This document shows, piece after piece, positions 23,501 to 35,500 of a stretch of DNA of 64,000 nt (within the stretch, counting starts at the first letter, position 1; every line of letters begins with the position of its first letter). The notes beneath the pieces were generated by a model that saw only the letters and a list, made by a program, of their open reading frames with translations, ran no database searches and was not told the DNA's origin. Position numbers and translations under genes: made by a program. This stretch comes from Theristus sp. LFF4_11. Taxonomy: Eukaryota; Nematoda; Chromadorea; Monhysterida; Xyalidae. The DNA lies in assembly GCA_030248135.1 (NCBI GenBank), contig JASANC010004083.1, positions 24,131 through 88,130 of the forward strand, in the 5' to 3' direction.

Positions 23501-25448
23501 TTTTATGCAAACATCCACGAAACGATTCACACCATACCCGCGCGACGTTGTGGGATACCCGGTGGCATTTTGGCGACACCGGTTTGAGGGCTGTGCACAT
23601 TTACAAGGCAGCCGGTGCAATGAAGCAAAGCTCGCAAAGTTTTTGTTGTTTTTGCGGGCTGCACACCGGTTTGAGGGCTGGACATATCAGTACCCCACAC
23701 TGTCGTGCGTGCGGGTATGGTACACACACATCGTTTCACGTACGGATTAACGCAGCGTTTCATGTGCGGATTAACGCAGCGTTTAATGTGGGAGTAACGC
23801 AGCGTTTCACGTGCAGATTAACGCAGTAGTGTTTCATGTGCGGTTTAACGCAACGTTTCACGTACGGTTTAACGCAGCGTTTAATGTGGGGAGTAACGCA
23901 GCGTTTCACGTGCAGATTAACGCAGCGTTTCATGTGCGGATTAACGTAGCGTTTCACGTACGGTTTAACGCAGCGTTTCACGTATAGATTAACGCAGCGC
24001 TTCCTCTGCGATCATCTGACTAGTGGGGGTCGGAGGGTGGATTCACAATAAGTCACAATGCAAGTGTTCTCAACTAATCGTAAATTCACGTCCACTGCGT
24101 TTTTGTATAATACCGTATTACCTCTATTAAATACGGTATTATTTAACCCCCCCCAAAATTAAACCCCCCCCCCAAAAAATAAACCCCCACCCACTCGACA
24201 GGTTTCCAAATAACCCCCCCCAAATAATCCCCCATGGGGGATTATTGGAAACCTGTTTGAAACACATACCCAGCGAATTCAGTGGCTGGTTGCAGTGAAA
24301 ATGATGAAATTGTGCTACCAAAGGCCCCAAATGGATGAGTTAATGGTAATTTCATTACAAAAGGCTGTTGTAAAAGGAAATTTCTATGTAGAGTAGAAGT
24401 TTCTGCGACTTCCTTCCTGCCATGGAAGGTATTTTTGCCATTTTGCCCACCCCTAAAAATGGTTTCCAAATAAACCCCCCCCAAAATAAACTCCCCCCAA
24501 AAATAAACCCCCACCCCCAGAAGTCGCTGAAGAAATAAACCCCCATGGGGGTTTATTAGAGGTAATACGGTAACTCACTCGGTCCAAGGAGGTATTCGTC
24601 GACATGTTCGGGCACAACGACATCAATCTTTGTTTTCCACTGGTGATTGTCCCGCTGATCTGAAGAAAATAATCAACGCACACCTCAAAAAAGAAAGGAC
24701 AAAAATGAGACAGACTGAAAAAATAATAAAAAAACGTAAGATTTGTCGCTACGGACGATGCATACCGTAAAGACTTGCACATAAGGTCTCCTTATATAAA
24801 TTTGAAAATCAAAATTTTTCTCAAAAAAAATGGAATTTTGTGTGACAACCTTATAAGTGAGAGGAGGTCTTATAAAGCGAAGATAAAGAAGTCCGGTCCT
24901 TATAAACGGGGTGGGATTTCAGCCAAGTCATAATTTTGAATTTTTTAGTTTCCCGCCGTGTGACACTCCGCCCACTTTTGGGTGGGGGTCTTATAAGTGG
25001 GAGGAACCTTATATGCAAGACTTTACGGTAATGCAGTTTTCGCGAATTTCAAGTCCTGGGTCTGAAGACGATGCATTCTCTGGTGCAGCACAGTCTACGC
25101 CATGTAAGCACTATTAAGCGGCATTCATGAAGCAGTATTTAGTGACGCATAGCTGTGTTAAAATATAGCTACGCAGTCACTAAATACTACATCATGAATG
25201 CCCCTTTAAAAAATATATCGCCATGTCTGCGTGTGCAGTCCTTTGTGACTGTGCAACATTACTGCGCTATTACAGTACACCGCTTTTAGACTAGACGTTG
25301 CTCAACACACATGATGCCAATAATGTTACGTTTGTTTTCTTACAAGTGTGCGCACAGTAATACACTCACCGAAACTATCCGTAACGCATTCATTGAACAG
25401 CGCCAAAAGATATGCGGTTGCCAAAAGCAGAGCAGATGAGCGAAACAT
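17559..25448 (-). CDS. PREP: prolyl oligopeptidase B: secreted, with twelve 15-residue repeats at the N-terminus
   Basis: Twenty-one exons, 992 residues: 25370-25448, 24579-24659, 22676-23427, 22215-22342, 21693-21788, 21420-21588, 21161-21262, 20924-21066, 20590-20705, 20434-20483, 20280-20375, 20103-20210, 19749-19850, 19477-19560, 19274-19387, 19031-19182, 18842-18958, 18677-18772, 18339-18440, 17695-17920, 17559-17624. All phases agree. Residues 1-22 form a signal peptide ([18 protein letters not shown]). Residues 23-93 are a charged linker containing EEKR. Residues 94-273 are twelve tandem copies of [15 protein letters not shown]. The PREP fold starts near residue 285 ([10 protein letters not shown]). 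Triad: Ser837, Asp922, His962, all in conserved motifs. Exons from number 4 on match PREP-A one for one. Alternatively, exons 1-2 could belong to another transcript, but phases and the secreted leader support the join. Confidence 0.88.
17950..18207. repeat. MITE family 2, solo copy
   Basis: Same body as the nested element at 14028-14294 (GTAAACATGGCAG ... GGAGCGCGCGAA ... GATGGACTGCC), with more decayed ends and TA on each side. It lies in the PREP-B intron just upstream of the last large catalytic exon. Confidence 0.75.
22769..23308 (-). repeat. coding 45-bp tandem array, exactly 12 units
   Basis: 540 bp = 12 x 45 bp within PREP-B exon 3, in frame, encoding [15 protein letters not shown] and variants. 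The units differ mainly at two residues (Asn-Asp or Asp-Asn after Thr). From the N-terminus the order is ND, DN, ND, DN, DN, ND, DN, ND, DN, DN, DN, NN, which shows a five-unit higher-order duplication. One unit has Tyr for His, and the last ends in IPPYV. Near identity between units, including silent sites, indicates recent expansion. Confidence 0.95.
23732..23997. repeat. 24-bp minisatellite in PREP-B intron 2
   Basis: About eleven degenerate 24-bp units of the form CGTTTCACGTACGGTTTAACGCAG with a one- to three-base length variation in some. It begins about 300 bp upstream of exon 3 (in transcript sense). The flanking block at 23575-23690 (CACCGGTTTGAGGGCTG, GCAAGGCAGCCGGTG-like) also occurs, inverted, at 34930-35040. 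Confidence 0.85.
24111..24572. repeat. poly-C MITE family 1, copy 3, touching a splice donor
   Basis: Same ends and core as the other family 1 copies. Its right end TACGGTAA abuts the donor of PREP-B exon 2: on the minus strand the exon ends at 24579, the donor reads GTGAGT, and the TA of the element follows at once. The left end carries a small internal duplication (ATACGGTATTATTTAA). Confidence 0.85.
24763..25030. repeat. MITE with TACCGTAAAGACTTGCA ends in PREP-B intron 1
   Basis: 268 bp with inverted ends TACCGTAAAGACTTGCA / TGCAAGACTTTACGGTA and the inner match ATAAGGT / ACCTTAT; TA at both borders. A diverged copy lies at about 58436-58543 (CCTCCCACTTATAAGACC...TGCAAAACTTCACAGTA). Confidence 0.75.
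25117..25205. repeat. 89-bp Harbinger-like hairpin MITE
   Basis: Nearly perfect palindrome: ends AGCGGCATTCATGA / TCATGAATGCCCCT, inner GTATTTAGTGACGCATAGCT pairing with its complement. TTA is present on both sides (25114-25116 and 25206-25208), the 3-bp target duplication typical of PIF/Harbinger. Relatives are at 27986-28059 and 62041-62117, and the ends resemble those of the large foldback at 32387-35984. Confidence 0.75.
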
Positions 25449-26138
25449 GTTTGAACAAAAATCTGGAAATGTTTGATTTTCAATCGTTTCAGCTGATATA
25501 TAAGGTGCATGCGCTGTACTTCGGTTCGTTTCAACATTCTTATCTCTGTTTTCTTACTTTGTTTATTTCTGAATCACAGCTTTCCATTTTAGTCGTGAAA
25601 GGTGATGGGTGATGGAGCTGCGTACTTTTTTGTGCACTTTCAGCGAATCAAAGTTGTTTACTTTCTCTCACTGGTCTGAGTCTGATATTTCAAAAGTGTG
25701 AATTATGCTCAGCAAATTTAGTCATGTTGGACGAACATTGTATTTCTGGTTTCTTATAAATTTATTTTACTTTTTTCCACGCAGACATGTGACGAAGGCG
25801 TGTAAGTATGACGAATCCAACTAGTCAGGTTCAGGTAGGTACAAAAGGTTTATCACCGCACAACACCGGCCAAAGATGAGAAAATCATGAGAATTCCAGA
25901 GATGATTTCGTGAAAATTCAACGAAATTGAGTCATGGTCAAAAAGAAATACAGAGCATCACCGAATTGTAGCTGCATACTGAAGGCGAGAATAGTCGCAA
26001 ACATCTGTAATGGCAACTTTACAATGAATTGCAAATATACCTACATCACTGAAAATGAACAACAAAACAGAACAATATAAAACCAACGATAACAACAATC
26101 ACTGAACAACAGATAAAAAAATCAACAAAAAAATCAAA
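25449..26138. other. spacer between PREP-B start and PREP-C stop
   Basis: About 690 bp. It should hold the PREP-B promoter and the PREP-C 3' UTR. I see no other gene and no clear repeat. Confidence 0.5.
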
Positions 26139-26454
26139 TCACGGGTGCCAATCCAGGTTCAAGACGCGCACCAAGAAGCAGTAGATGTCAGTGAGTTCGT
26201 CGATCTACAACGAAAGAACATGTCAAAATCAGTTCTGGTTGCACTGTATGTTCTTCAATCTTTGTCTGTGCTGATTTTCGCAATGCACCCAATTTTTCAC
26301 TGATTATTCGCATTCCAAGTGTGAATCCCCAAATAAATTTGGCACCACCACACAAGCGGACAACGACGCAGCTCCCACACAGCGTGTCCGCACCCGACCG
26401 AGCCCGCTCGATCGGTCAAATTGCGTCCACTACCTTTCGCACCTGTTGGCGATG

Positions 26455-26510
<56 letters not shown>

Positions 26511-29500
26511 CCAGACAAAATCGCAGAAAAGAGAAAACACCGATTATTCCAACCGTTTTCTTCGTCGGTTTCCCGGAGCCGTGACCGGCTCTCACTTCGA
26601 CGCGACAGAGGAGTGGATTGGTCTGTGTGATTGAGTGCGGTGCGACGACGTGGTACAGCTGTGCCATGTACTTGAGGGTGTGGAGGGGTACCACGCGGTC
26701 ATCGTGGTCGGCCGTGGTCAACAGCATCGCTGGAAACTGACCGGTCGACGGGTAGCGAAGGTTGTGCAGGGGCGAGTATCTGCAATCGAAGGTCGCTGCA
26801 CCTTGAATACCGTCGAATATCATCAGCCAATGGTTTTTAATGAAAAAAACACTCCGTGGATTTGTCGGATGGGTCAAGAATGTTGACAAATTCAATATTT
26901 TTGCAAGTCAAGTGTAATGCTGGGACGCGATGAGTCCCAATTGAACGCTTCTTGAATGTTTCTCAATTCATTGTGCAGCAATTTTTGTACAAATTTTAAA
27001 CGTTTTTGATGACATATTATGTGACAACAATCGGTCCTGTTTTCACCAACCAACCAAAAAAAAACCCGAAAACTTGAAATGAAAACCAAACAAACCGCGT
27101 AATTAGAAACCAGAAAACGGGACTTATTGCGGTGCAACAACTTGACGTCAAACTAAAAAACCCCACGAGTTCACCGAAATTGGCACAAACTTACTTGTAA
27201 ATGAATTCAAAATCGGTCGCCTTATCTGGATTGCCGAATTCGGGCAGCCACGCGGCGCCGATTGTGAACTTGTGGAATCGCAGCATGTCTAGGACTCTGA
27301 AGAAAAAAACTGGCAATAACAAATGTGAATGGATAACCGGAGAAAGAACAACTGAAGTTATGAAAAAATCAAGTTCGAAAACCATGCATCACCTATCATA
27401 GTTAGAAACAAACACACTGGCAGGGTACGCATCCGCTGACTCGCGCACAGCATCAGAACTTCCATGTTCCAGTGTGTTTGTTTTACTAAGAGGCTATTGA
27501 CCTGCTATTCCCATATTTTCGACAACACAACAGAATAACGCACAGGTGTTTCGTCACCTTCTGGGTTCATACCGTAAATCATTTGGAAAGGGGAAGGGGG
27601 TGTTTCACAAATAATTTGAAAAAAAACTTGAAAAAACCACTCGGCCGACCCGACGTCATTGACGACCGCACCAAACAATTCCGGTCGCTGATTGGCGCAC
27701 GCTGCCACGAGCAGTCCGCCGTTCGAGCCGCCGCGAATCGTCAGTCTGAGCGAACAAGCAAAAGTTTTTTTAACGAGAATCCAGAAGAGACTGAAATTTT
27801 CCATTGAGTCCAGTCGTTGTTCGCATATCAATTTGGTGAATATAGATTGAAGAACAAATCAGTCCCAGCGCGATGGTGGTATTCGATTGTTGTTTATCTC
27901 ATTGCAAGAAAAATGATTGAAAACACGTTTATTCATTGCAAAGTCTACAAGTGACACAAAACCGCAAATAACCTGAAGTGAACACAAAGGCATTCATGAA
28001 ACATCATTCAATGACGCATAGCTACGCGTTACCAAATACTGCTGCATGAATGCCGCTTGAGATTCAGAAAAAAGACACACAAACTTCGCTGGTGACGTGA
28101 TTTTGCTGGCGATCAGATATTCGGCGACCGCAATAAAATCGTCGAACACATTCTGCCTCTTTTCGAGCATTCCAGCCTCGTGCCATTTTTCGCCGTACTC
28201 ACTGGAATAAAAATGATAAACTTTAGAAAAAAGAAGAGCGAAAAATTCCACCGCGAAGCAACCGGCATAAATTTCAAATGAAGATGTTGTGGTCAGCGCA
28301 TTCCCGTTTGAACCGGATTATATGTTGCTTTTTGGTCAGGAATTTTTTTACATTCTTTTGCATCTCTTTCTAACAAATGATTTCAATGATACCCAGTAAT
28401 TTTTTTGACAAAGATTTACAATGACTGTACCAGTGCGTTTGCGAGTATGACTGTGGACCTCACGGCTTGTGTGCCACTGTGTTTGCGTGCAACATTGTGC
28501 AACCGTCACGGTTCTCAGAGACAGCAACTACTCTAACACAGACAAAAAAAACGATAATATTGAACAAAAATGCAATAAACTTTTCACTGACCTGCCGCCT
28601 CTGAGGTTGGCGAGCACAAAAACTCCGCGCAGATTCTGCAGCAACAGACAGCGGGACACCGAGAACGCGGGCAGCAGCGGCACGTTGAACCCGCCGTAGC
28701 CGTACAGTAAAGTGGGCAGCCGACCGCTGGTCGTGTCGAGAGTCTACAGGGTGCAAACGTTTTTTACACTTAGAGAATATCCTGGTGTCATCACGGATTT
28801 GCTTCAGCAAAAGTCGCACGGCTAGCGATGAAATTATTATTTTTTCATGAATGCAAAAGGAATCACGGCGCTCAACTCGGCGTCGTTGTGCAAATTTTCA
28901 TAAGAGCATTTTTTAAATGTTTACCAGCTGTGCGTCACTAAGTCTAAATAAAATTTCATGAATGCACGTTGAAGTAATCAAAAGTCCTTGCATGAAGACC
29001 ATGCACACATATGGGGTTTCCACAAAACCAAACGAGCAGAAAGCAAGGAAAAGCTCAACGAGAGACGAAATAAATGACGAGACGAGGAGAAACAAGACGT
29101 GACTTGTTGAAAACCCAACGGCACGAATGAAAGAACCAAAAACTGACCTTATTATGCAGAATGTAGATGGGCACTTTGGTGCCGTCCTTGCTCGGTACGA
29201 ACTCCTGGCGAACCACGATTTGATCAGCATCGAAATGGTCGACTTTTATGCGTCGTAGTTCCTATGAAATGGACAAATTTAGTGAAGCAAGAAATCGAAT
29301 GAGTCAACTCTGACGAAAATACTTTTTTTACATTATCGCTTCAAAGAGCACAGGATTGCTTCTTGTGTATATGGATTATGGGCATGCGAATTTGATTTGG
29401 TGCCCCTTCAGTTTGAGCAACTGCAATCGCTCAAAAGAAACAAAACGTTCCGTTGCCAGATTCACACAGTTCAAATTGCGCAATTTTTGTGCAATCACAA

Positions 29501-32500
29501 ATTTAAATCCGGCACGGTGATTGGCTGCAATCAAGCTGGTAGAATCAATCAGCGAGCCCAAAAGAAGCCAATATACGAGTTTCAAATGCATACGAAAAAC
29601 GTCCAAACCTGAGATTCGACATTCGGCAGTTGCTTGAGATCACAGCGATAGATAATGCCCGGGGTTGTGAAGGAGTCAAAGCGGTAGAACATCTGTTACA
29701 GAACGAACAATTCGTAAATGACACACAACTCCTTCACTAATTAACTAGTCTGTGAAAATGTTCATAGCATGAGTGCTAGTCAGAGAACTGTGTTTCACAT
29801 TTCAAGTCGTGTTTTTTTTCTTGAACAAACGCACTGGCAAAAATAGACATAGCACGCGCATTGCATGCGTGTGCCAGTGTGTTTCTTTGTGACACTGTCT
29901 GACTGACATGCCGTGTGAGTGGAACAAAAAAAAACTACACAGTCTTCCGCCGAGAACAGGGTTTCCACATGTTTTTGACCTGGCTGAACAGGGTAGGACC
30001 AATGAGGTGTGTCCTTCCTGAAGAACTTGAGTAATATCTTTTATTTTGGTCCCGGGTCTCAATGCGCGCATAGATGGGTAAGCAGTCTCATGCACAACGC
30101 GGCAATTCAAAATTGGCAAAGGGATCCGAGTCCCCTAAATAAGGCCGGGTCACTTAGGCTGTTCTGAATTGCCACATAAAGATTGAAACTTTCCTTTCAC
30201 GTCCACAACCGCATTGAGTCGCAGGTCATAAAGAAAAGATAGCACAACTGACCGCCGACCACCCCCACCTCGCTCAGTTCCTTGCGGCCCCAGAATTGAC
30301 CGACGCATCCGATGCCAATCGTGATCTGCTGCAATCGTTGGCCGGCGCGATCACAGATGAACAGCTCATTCTTGACGTCTCTCATGTAGGCGGTCACGAG
30401 TTTATTGTGGTCGACCACGTCGACCCAGTCGAGTTTCGCGGTGCTCTCTTCAGCGATTACGGTAAGCCAGTCGGTCTGAGGAAAAAACCGTTTTTTTTTG
30501 TCAGCAGCAGCACGCAACAACCCGCTGTGTAGCTTTATACTTGAAACTGAAAAGTTATATAAAATATAAATTGAATATAGTGGTTTCCACTCGTGGCTAC
30601 TAGGGTTGAAAATGGCAAACGTTTTTTTCTTGAAAGAAAAACGGCAAACAACTGGTAAACACACTTCTGACCTCATTTGGCCTGTCTAACGTCATTTTCA
30701 TCAGCTTGAACATTGGCGCATCGTTGTTCGACATTATGTAGAACTCGTTTCCAGTGTTGTCGATGTACTGAATTGTATTGGAAAAAATGAAATTCACAAA
30801 TTTAGATTGAAATTAGATACGGAAACCGGATTCGTGAGCAGAAAACGCAAACAAAAACAACAACAAAACTAAGCCGCTTGCAGTCTGAAAAGCCTGTCAA
30901 ACTCACAGACCTCATATTTTGCGTGAAAATCCGAGATTATTGGTGTTAGTTTTGGTTTTTCTGAAAGAACAAAAAACAAGTCTCAACAACCATTAACTTT
31001 TCATTTGGCACAAAAACAACGAGAAAGTTTGCGATACCAATCAAGAAAGCCACTTCGACACAATATTCCAAATTCTTTACCAGGAATCGTGCCGTTGAAC
31101 GGCGCCAATTCGAGCACAAACAGAAGATTGTGCGGGTCGCAGCCCTTCGAGACGTCCACCACCAGATAGTCGCCGTCGTTCGATACGAACGCGTGACTGA
31201 AATGGGGCCATGAAAATGGCTAAACAAAATTGGGTAATAAATGTGCCCAAATTTGGTTCGCTGGGCAACAGACCCGTGCGAGCGGGTGGCGGTGTGGTGT
31301 ACCACGGAACGATCGGAGCATATCGAGGCTCGTCTTTCACCCGCCCAAAAAAAAACTTGCAAAAAAACCGTTCTTTTTTAAAAAAACGAAAATCATGGGC
31401 CAAAAAAATCAACTTCTGAACCAAAAAACCGACATCATGTAATCGGGCTCGTCCGCAAACTCTGCCACGAGCACATCGTCCGTCTGCGCGGTGCCCATCC
31501 GATGGTAGAACAACGTGTGATGGGCGTCCTTCTCCGTCGCTGTGCCGTCGTGCGCTCGCTGCTTGCGCGGGTAACGCTGCAACACACCGAAATTGGAAAC
31601 GTCCACACAGTTGTGGTTGTCCGGTGAAAAAATGGTTCGGCTTGTTTGTTGCTGTTGTGCATTGCCGCCGGCAAACGTGCTGTTTGTTGTGCCAATTTAG
31701 CGTCAGCCAAGCTGCACGCTTTGCGTCGCGACATGTTCGTTTCTTCTACATCCAAGACGCGAAAACTTGCTGCTTGCGCTCCGACCTGCTGGTGCACTAC
31801 ACTGCAGCCCAGTTGGTGCAACGCCACAGTCAGTCATTCTGTCCAACAATCAGTGCAAACCAGACTCTCGTGGTTGACGACGAAGCGGCCGACTCGAAAT
31901 GGAGCGCTCTACCGCAAACAAACAGTGACTGAGGGGAGGAACGCGTGTGAGACAATACACTCTGTGGTACACCTGAACCCTCCAGGGCTTTGGTCGAGTC
32001 CAGACAAACGGAAAGTTAAAAAAAAACATAAAATAAAAAAGCACCGAGTAGAAAACGCCGCGATTATCGTGCGTCCAGGAAACACCGGTGAACTTCAGTT
32101 GCTTCAGCTCGTCCGCAATCGGCTCGCCAGATGGAACGCTCATGAACTGAAAGAAGAAAAATACGATCAGAAAGCTGAGAAAACTTGAAGATGGCGTGAC
32201 AAACCAAAAAAAATAAGATAACGATCTTGAATATGAGAACAACAAGAGCTGACAAGATGTTTTTTTGTGTTTAAACGACCAACAAAATGCCGCCAGTCAT
32301 CCAAACATCAGTAGCGCACAGCAGGAATACAGGACAGAGCGGTAGTGTTGGGCTGTACCCCCACACGGCGGAGTGAGCTATGGTAAAGCGCCATTCATGG
32401 AGGTTGAAGCGCGCTGAAGCGCGCTGACGCGCTTCACTTTGCTACACATTCACGAAGCAAAAAAAACAGCGCGCTTCAGCGTGCGTCAGCGCGCTTCAGT

Positions 32501-35500
32501 TTTGGAGCACATGCGCATTCACGGACGCGCGCGCTGAAGCGCGCTGACCAGCTTCATCATGAATGAAGAAATGAAGCTGCGTCAGCCGCTGCGGCTTTTT
32601 AGGTTTTTTGCCCATTCACGAACGCGCGCGCTGAAGCGCGCTGACGCGCGCTGAAGTGCGCTATCATGAATGATGAAATGAAGCTGCGTCAGCCGCTGCG
32701 GCATTTGATGTCCGGACATCAAATTTGTGTGTGCAAAATCGCTGATTGTTGCTGTCAGTGACAATTAGGGGTGGTAAAAAACGGTTTTTTTCAAATCCAT
32801 GTGTATAAAACGGTTTTTTATACCGCGTCCGGTTCTTTATACCCGGTTTTTTTACCGACCCAGTATCTGAAGAATCCTGTGATTGCGACAATTTCTGGTA
32901 CTCTGATTTTACGCAAACCGCTGAATAATGAGTAAACGACCACAATTCTAGCCAGAAACTGTATGTGTTTCAATGGAAACGTATTCCAATCTTGATTTTA
33001 TTTGAATCGGTGGCGCTTAGAGAGAATGCAGCATCAGAAAAATTATCAGATGCGAGTTTAAAACAAAAAAAGCTAACGCAAAACAGATTGACATGTGCAA
33101 CAGCAAGGAATGTGATACATGCAAATCAATTGAACTGTCATGATCGAGAGATATGTAACTGCACAACAATTTTACCGCATTTCTAAACACAAAAGATCAC
33201 CGAAATCACGAACCCGCACAGACGAAAGAAGTGAACCAAGAACAAAATTGAAAGAGCAAAAAAATCAGATGGAGATTCGGGTCACTATCACCAGTAAAAC
33301 AGCACGAAGACATCACCAATAGGGTTGGCAAAATACCGTTTTTTACAAATCGTGGTAAAAAAAACCTGTATTTTTACCGGTAAAATTACGGTAATTTTAC
33401 CGGAAAAAAACGAAAGGCAAAAAGTTGTAAACACCCACATATTTTTCGCAGCCGACTTTAAACTTGAACCGGGTTTTGTGAAAACAACTTTCAGAATGCT
33501 TTGTTCAAAATATCGTGCACCAACAAAGAAAATAAATTATGTTTGGGCTTGAAAACCCAAAAGGTCAGCAATAAATCGAACATTACCTTTTGCTTATCGT
33601 TTATATTCCACCAATTACACAGGAAAAAACCACAGCTTTTTCACTGGACAGTCTTTGGTCACAATAGACGAACACAATTTGCTGCAATAACGCAATTAAA
33701 CCGAATTTAGAGTCAGATCAAAAAGAAAACAAATCAGTAACTGTGGAAGAAAGACAATTTTGAGCGACATTTGGAATTTTTGAAGTTTTCAGCTCAGCTT
33801 GGCAGCTCCAGCCGATTCTTGCACCTCGCTTAACAGTTCTTTTAAAACATCAGTGTCAACTTCGTCATCATATTTTTCTTGGTCGCAGATTTTCTCATTT
33901 TCTCATCAAAAATGATATAAAAACTCAGAGTCCGAAATTGAAAAAAACCGGAAAAATATGAAAAAAACCGGAAAAATACAGAAATGGTCTTTTTCCCGTT
34001 TTTTTCAAGGCACCAATTTTTGCCCTGGTAAAAAACGCGTATAAATACGTGTTTTTTTACCGGTAAAAAAACCGGTATTTTTACCATGCCAACCCTAATC
34101 ACCAACAAAACTTTCAGCACTTTCCGAGTTCAAAGACACAAAATTTCACGAAATTTGACTGAATAAATATCGCGGCGTTTCTCGTTTATTGTTGAAAATT
34201 TAACCGAATTCTGAAAAATAACCAAATCTTTGCTGTATTAGTTTCTTCACTTTGTCAACAAAAGAACTAGCATAAAAAGCGCAAGCGGCAGATTTAAAGC
34301 GGAAAAAGCGTGAAGCTGTTAAACTACGAAACACAACATTGCCATGTAGACCAAACTTGAACAGATAAACAAAGAACAAAGCTGGAAAATAAAGCGAACG
34401 CCGACCAGAGCCAGCCCATTGGCTTGGCGGTCGACCGAGATGGGACATGCAAGGAGAGGCACGGGTCTCAGGGTGCTTTATTTATACCAAGAGCGTGAAT
34501 TGTGTTCTCCAGAACATCAAGTTATGAAGTGGCGAAAATGAAAATTGAAATGGATGTGCGGAATACAGTGCATTTTGAGTGATTTCAAAAATTGAAATTT
34601 GGGTCCTTCGGCGGTATAAAAAACCGGAAAAAAACCAAAATTTACGCGGTAAAATATCGGTAATTTATTTTGGCCATTTTTTGGCGCCGGTATAAAAAAC
34701 CGTTTTTTATACCGTTTTTTATACCGAAAAAAACCGTTTTTTATACCGACCCACCCCTAGTGACAATCTTTCACAAATGTTGCAAGACTTTTTTGTTAAA
34801 TCATTTAGTACTTTTCTGACAGATTCTGAACAGTATTGTATAGCGTAATTAGTCTCAAAATAAGTGAGAATACGAATACTCAACAAAGCAGAAAAGTAGT
34901 GCAAGAAATTTATGTGAAATTTATGTGAACTGTACCCGTGCGACGGTGTGGGGTACTGATTTGCGCAGCCCTTAAAACCGGTGTGCAGCCCGCAAGAACA
35001 AGCTTTGCTAGCTTTGCTTCATTACACCGGCTGCCTTGCAAACTGCAAAAAGGGCCAAATTCATTCAGAATGCTTTTTTGTACTTGGGTTGGCTTGTGGC
35101 CACGCATAAATGCGTAAAAACGATGTTATACGGTTTGGCGTGAAACCTTTTTCCTTTTTTAGCGTTGCCACGGTGTAGAGCATTGCAAAAAAATTTCATC
35201 AACGGCAGCACATGATTAGTGAATGTTGCACAAATCAAAAGATCAAAACATTCACTGAAACGGCAAAAACAACGAATCGAAGCGGTATAAGTGTGTACTA
35301 AACAGCACGTACGGAGACAACACAGACAACAGCACAAAACGATAAAACTGAACGACATTTAATGAACAAACACCTAGAGAGCTTCCCGCCTGTCAACTAC
35401 TATAGTGCAGTGGTAACATGTTGTGACTGTCAGCACAGAGGCCAAAGTTCGAAACCCGTCTTAGCCCAGTTGTTTTTATCGTTTTTATCTGTTGGTTTCT

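Noticed and set aside
22723..23829. Long plus-strand open frame of 368 codons full of [18 protein letters not shown] repeats
   Set aside because: It is the antisense shadow of the PREP-B 45-bp coding array; a repeat whose length is a multiple of three opens other frames too. The minus frame has splice sites, phase and the PREP continuation.
26421..26630. Plus-strand frames with poly-Gln or poly-Asn
   Set aside because: They arise from the (AAC)n microsatellite in a PREP-C intron.
35401..35470. Possible second tRNA-like sequence with GTTCGAAACC
   Set aside because: No convincing acceptor or anticodon arm; left as chance or a very old SINE.
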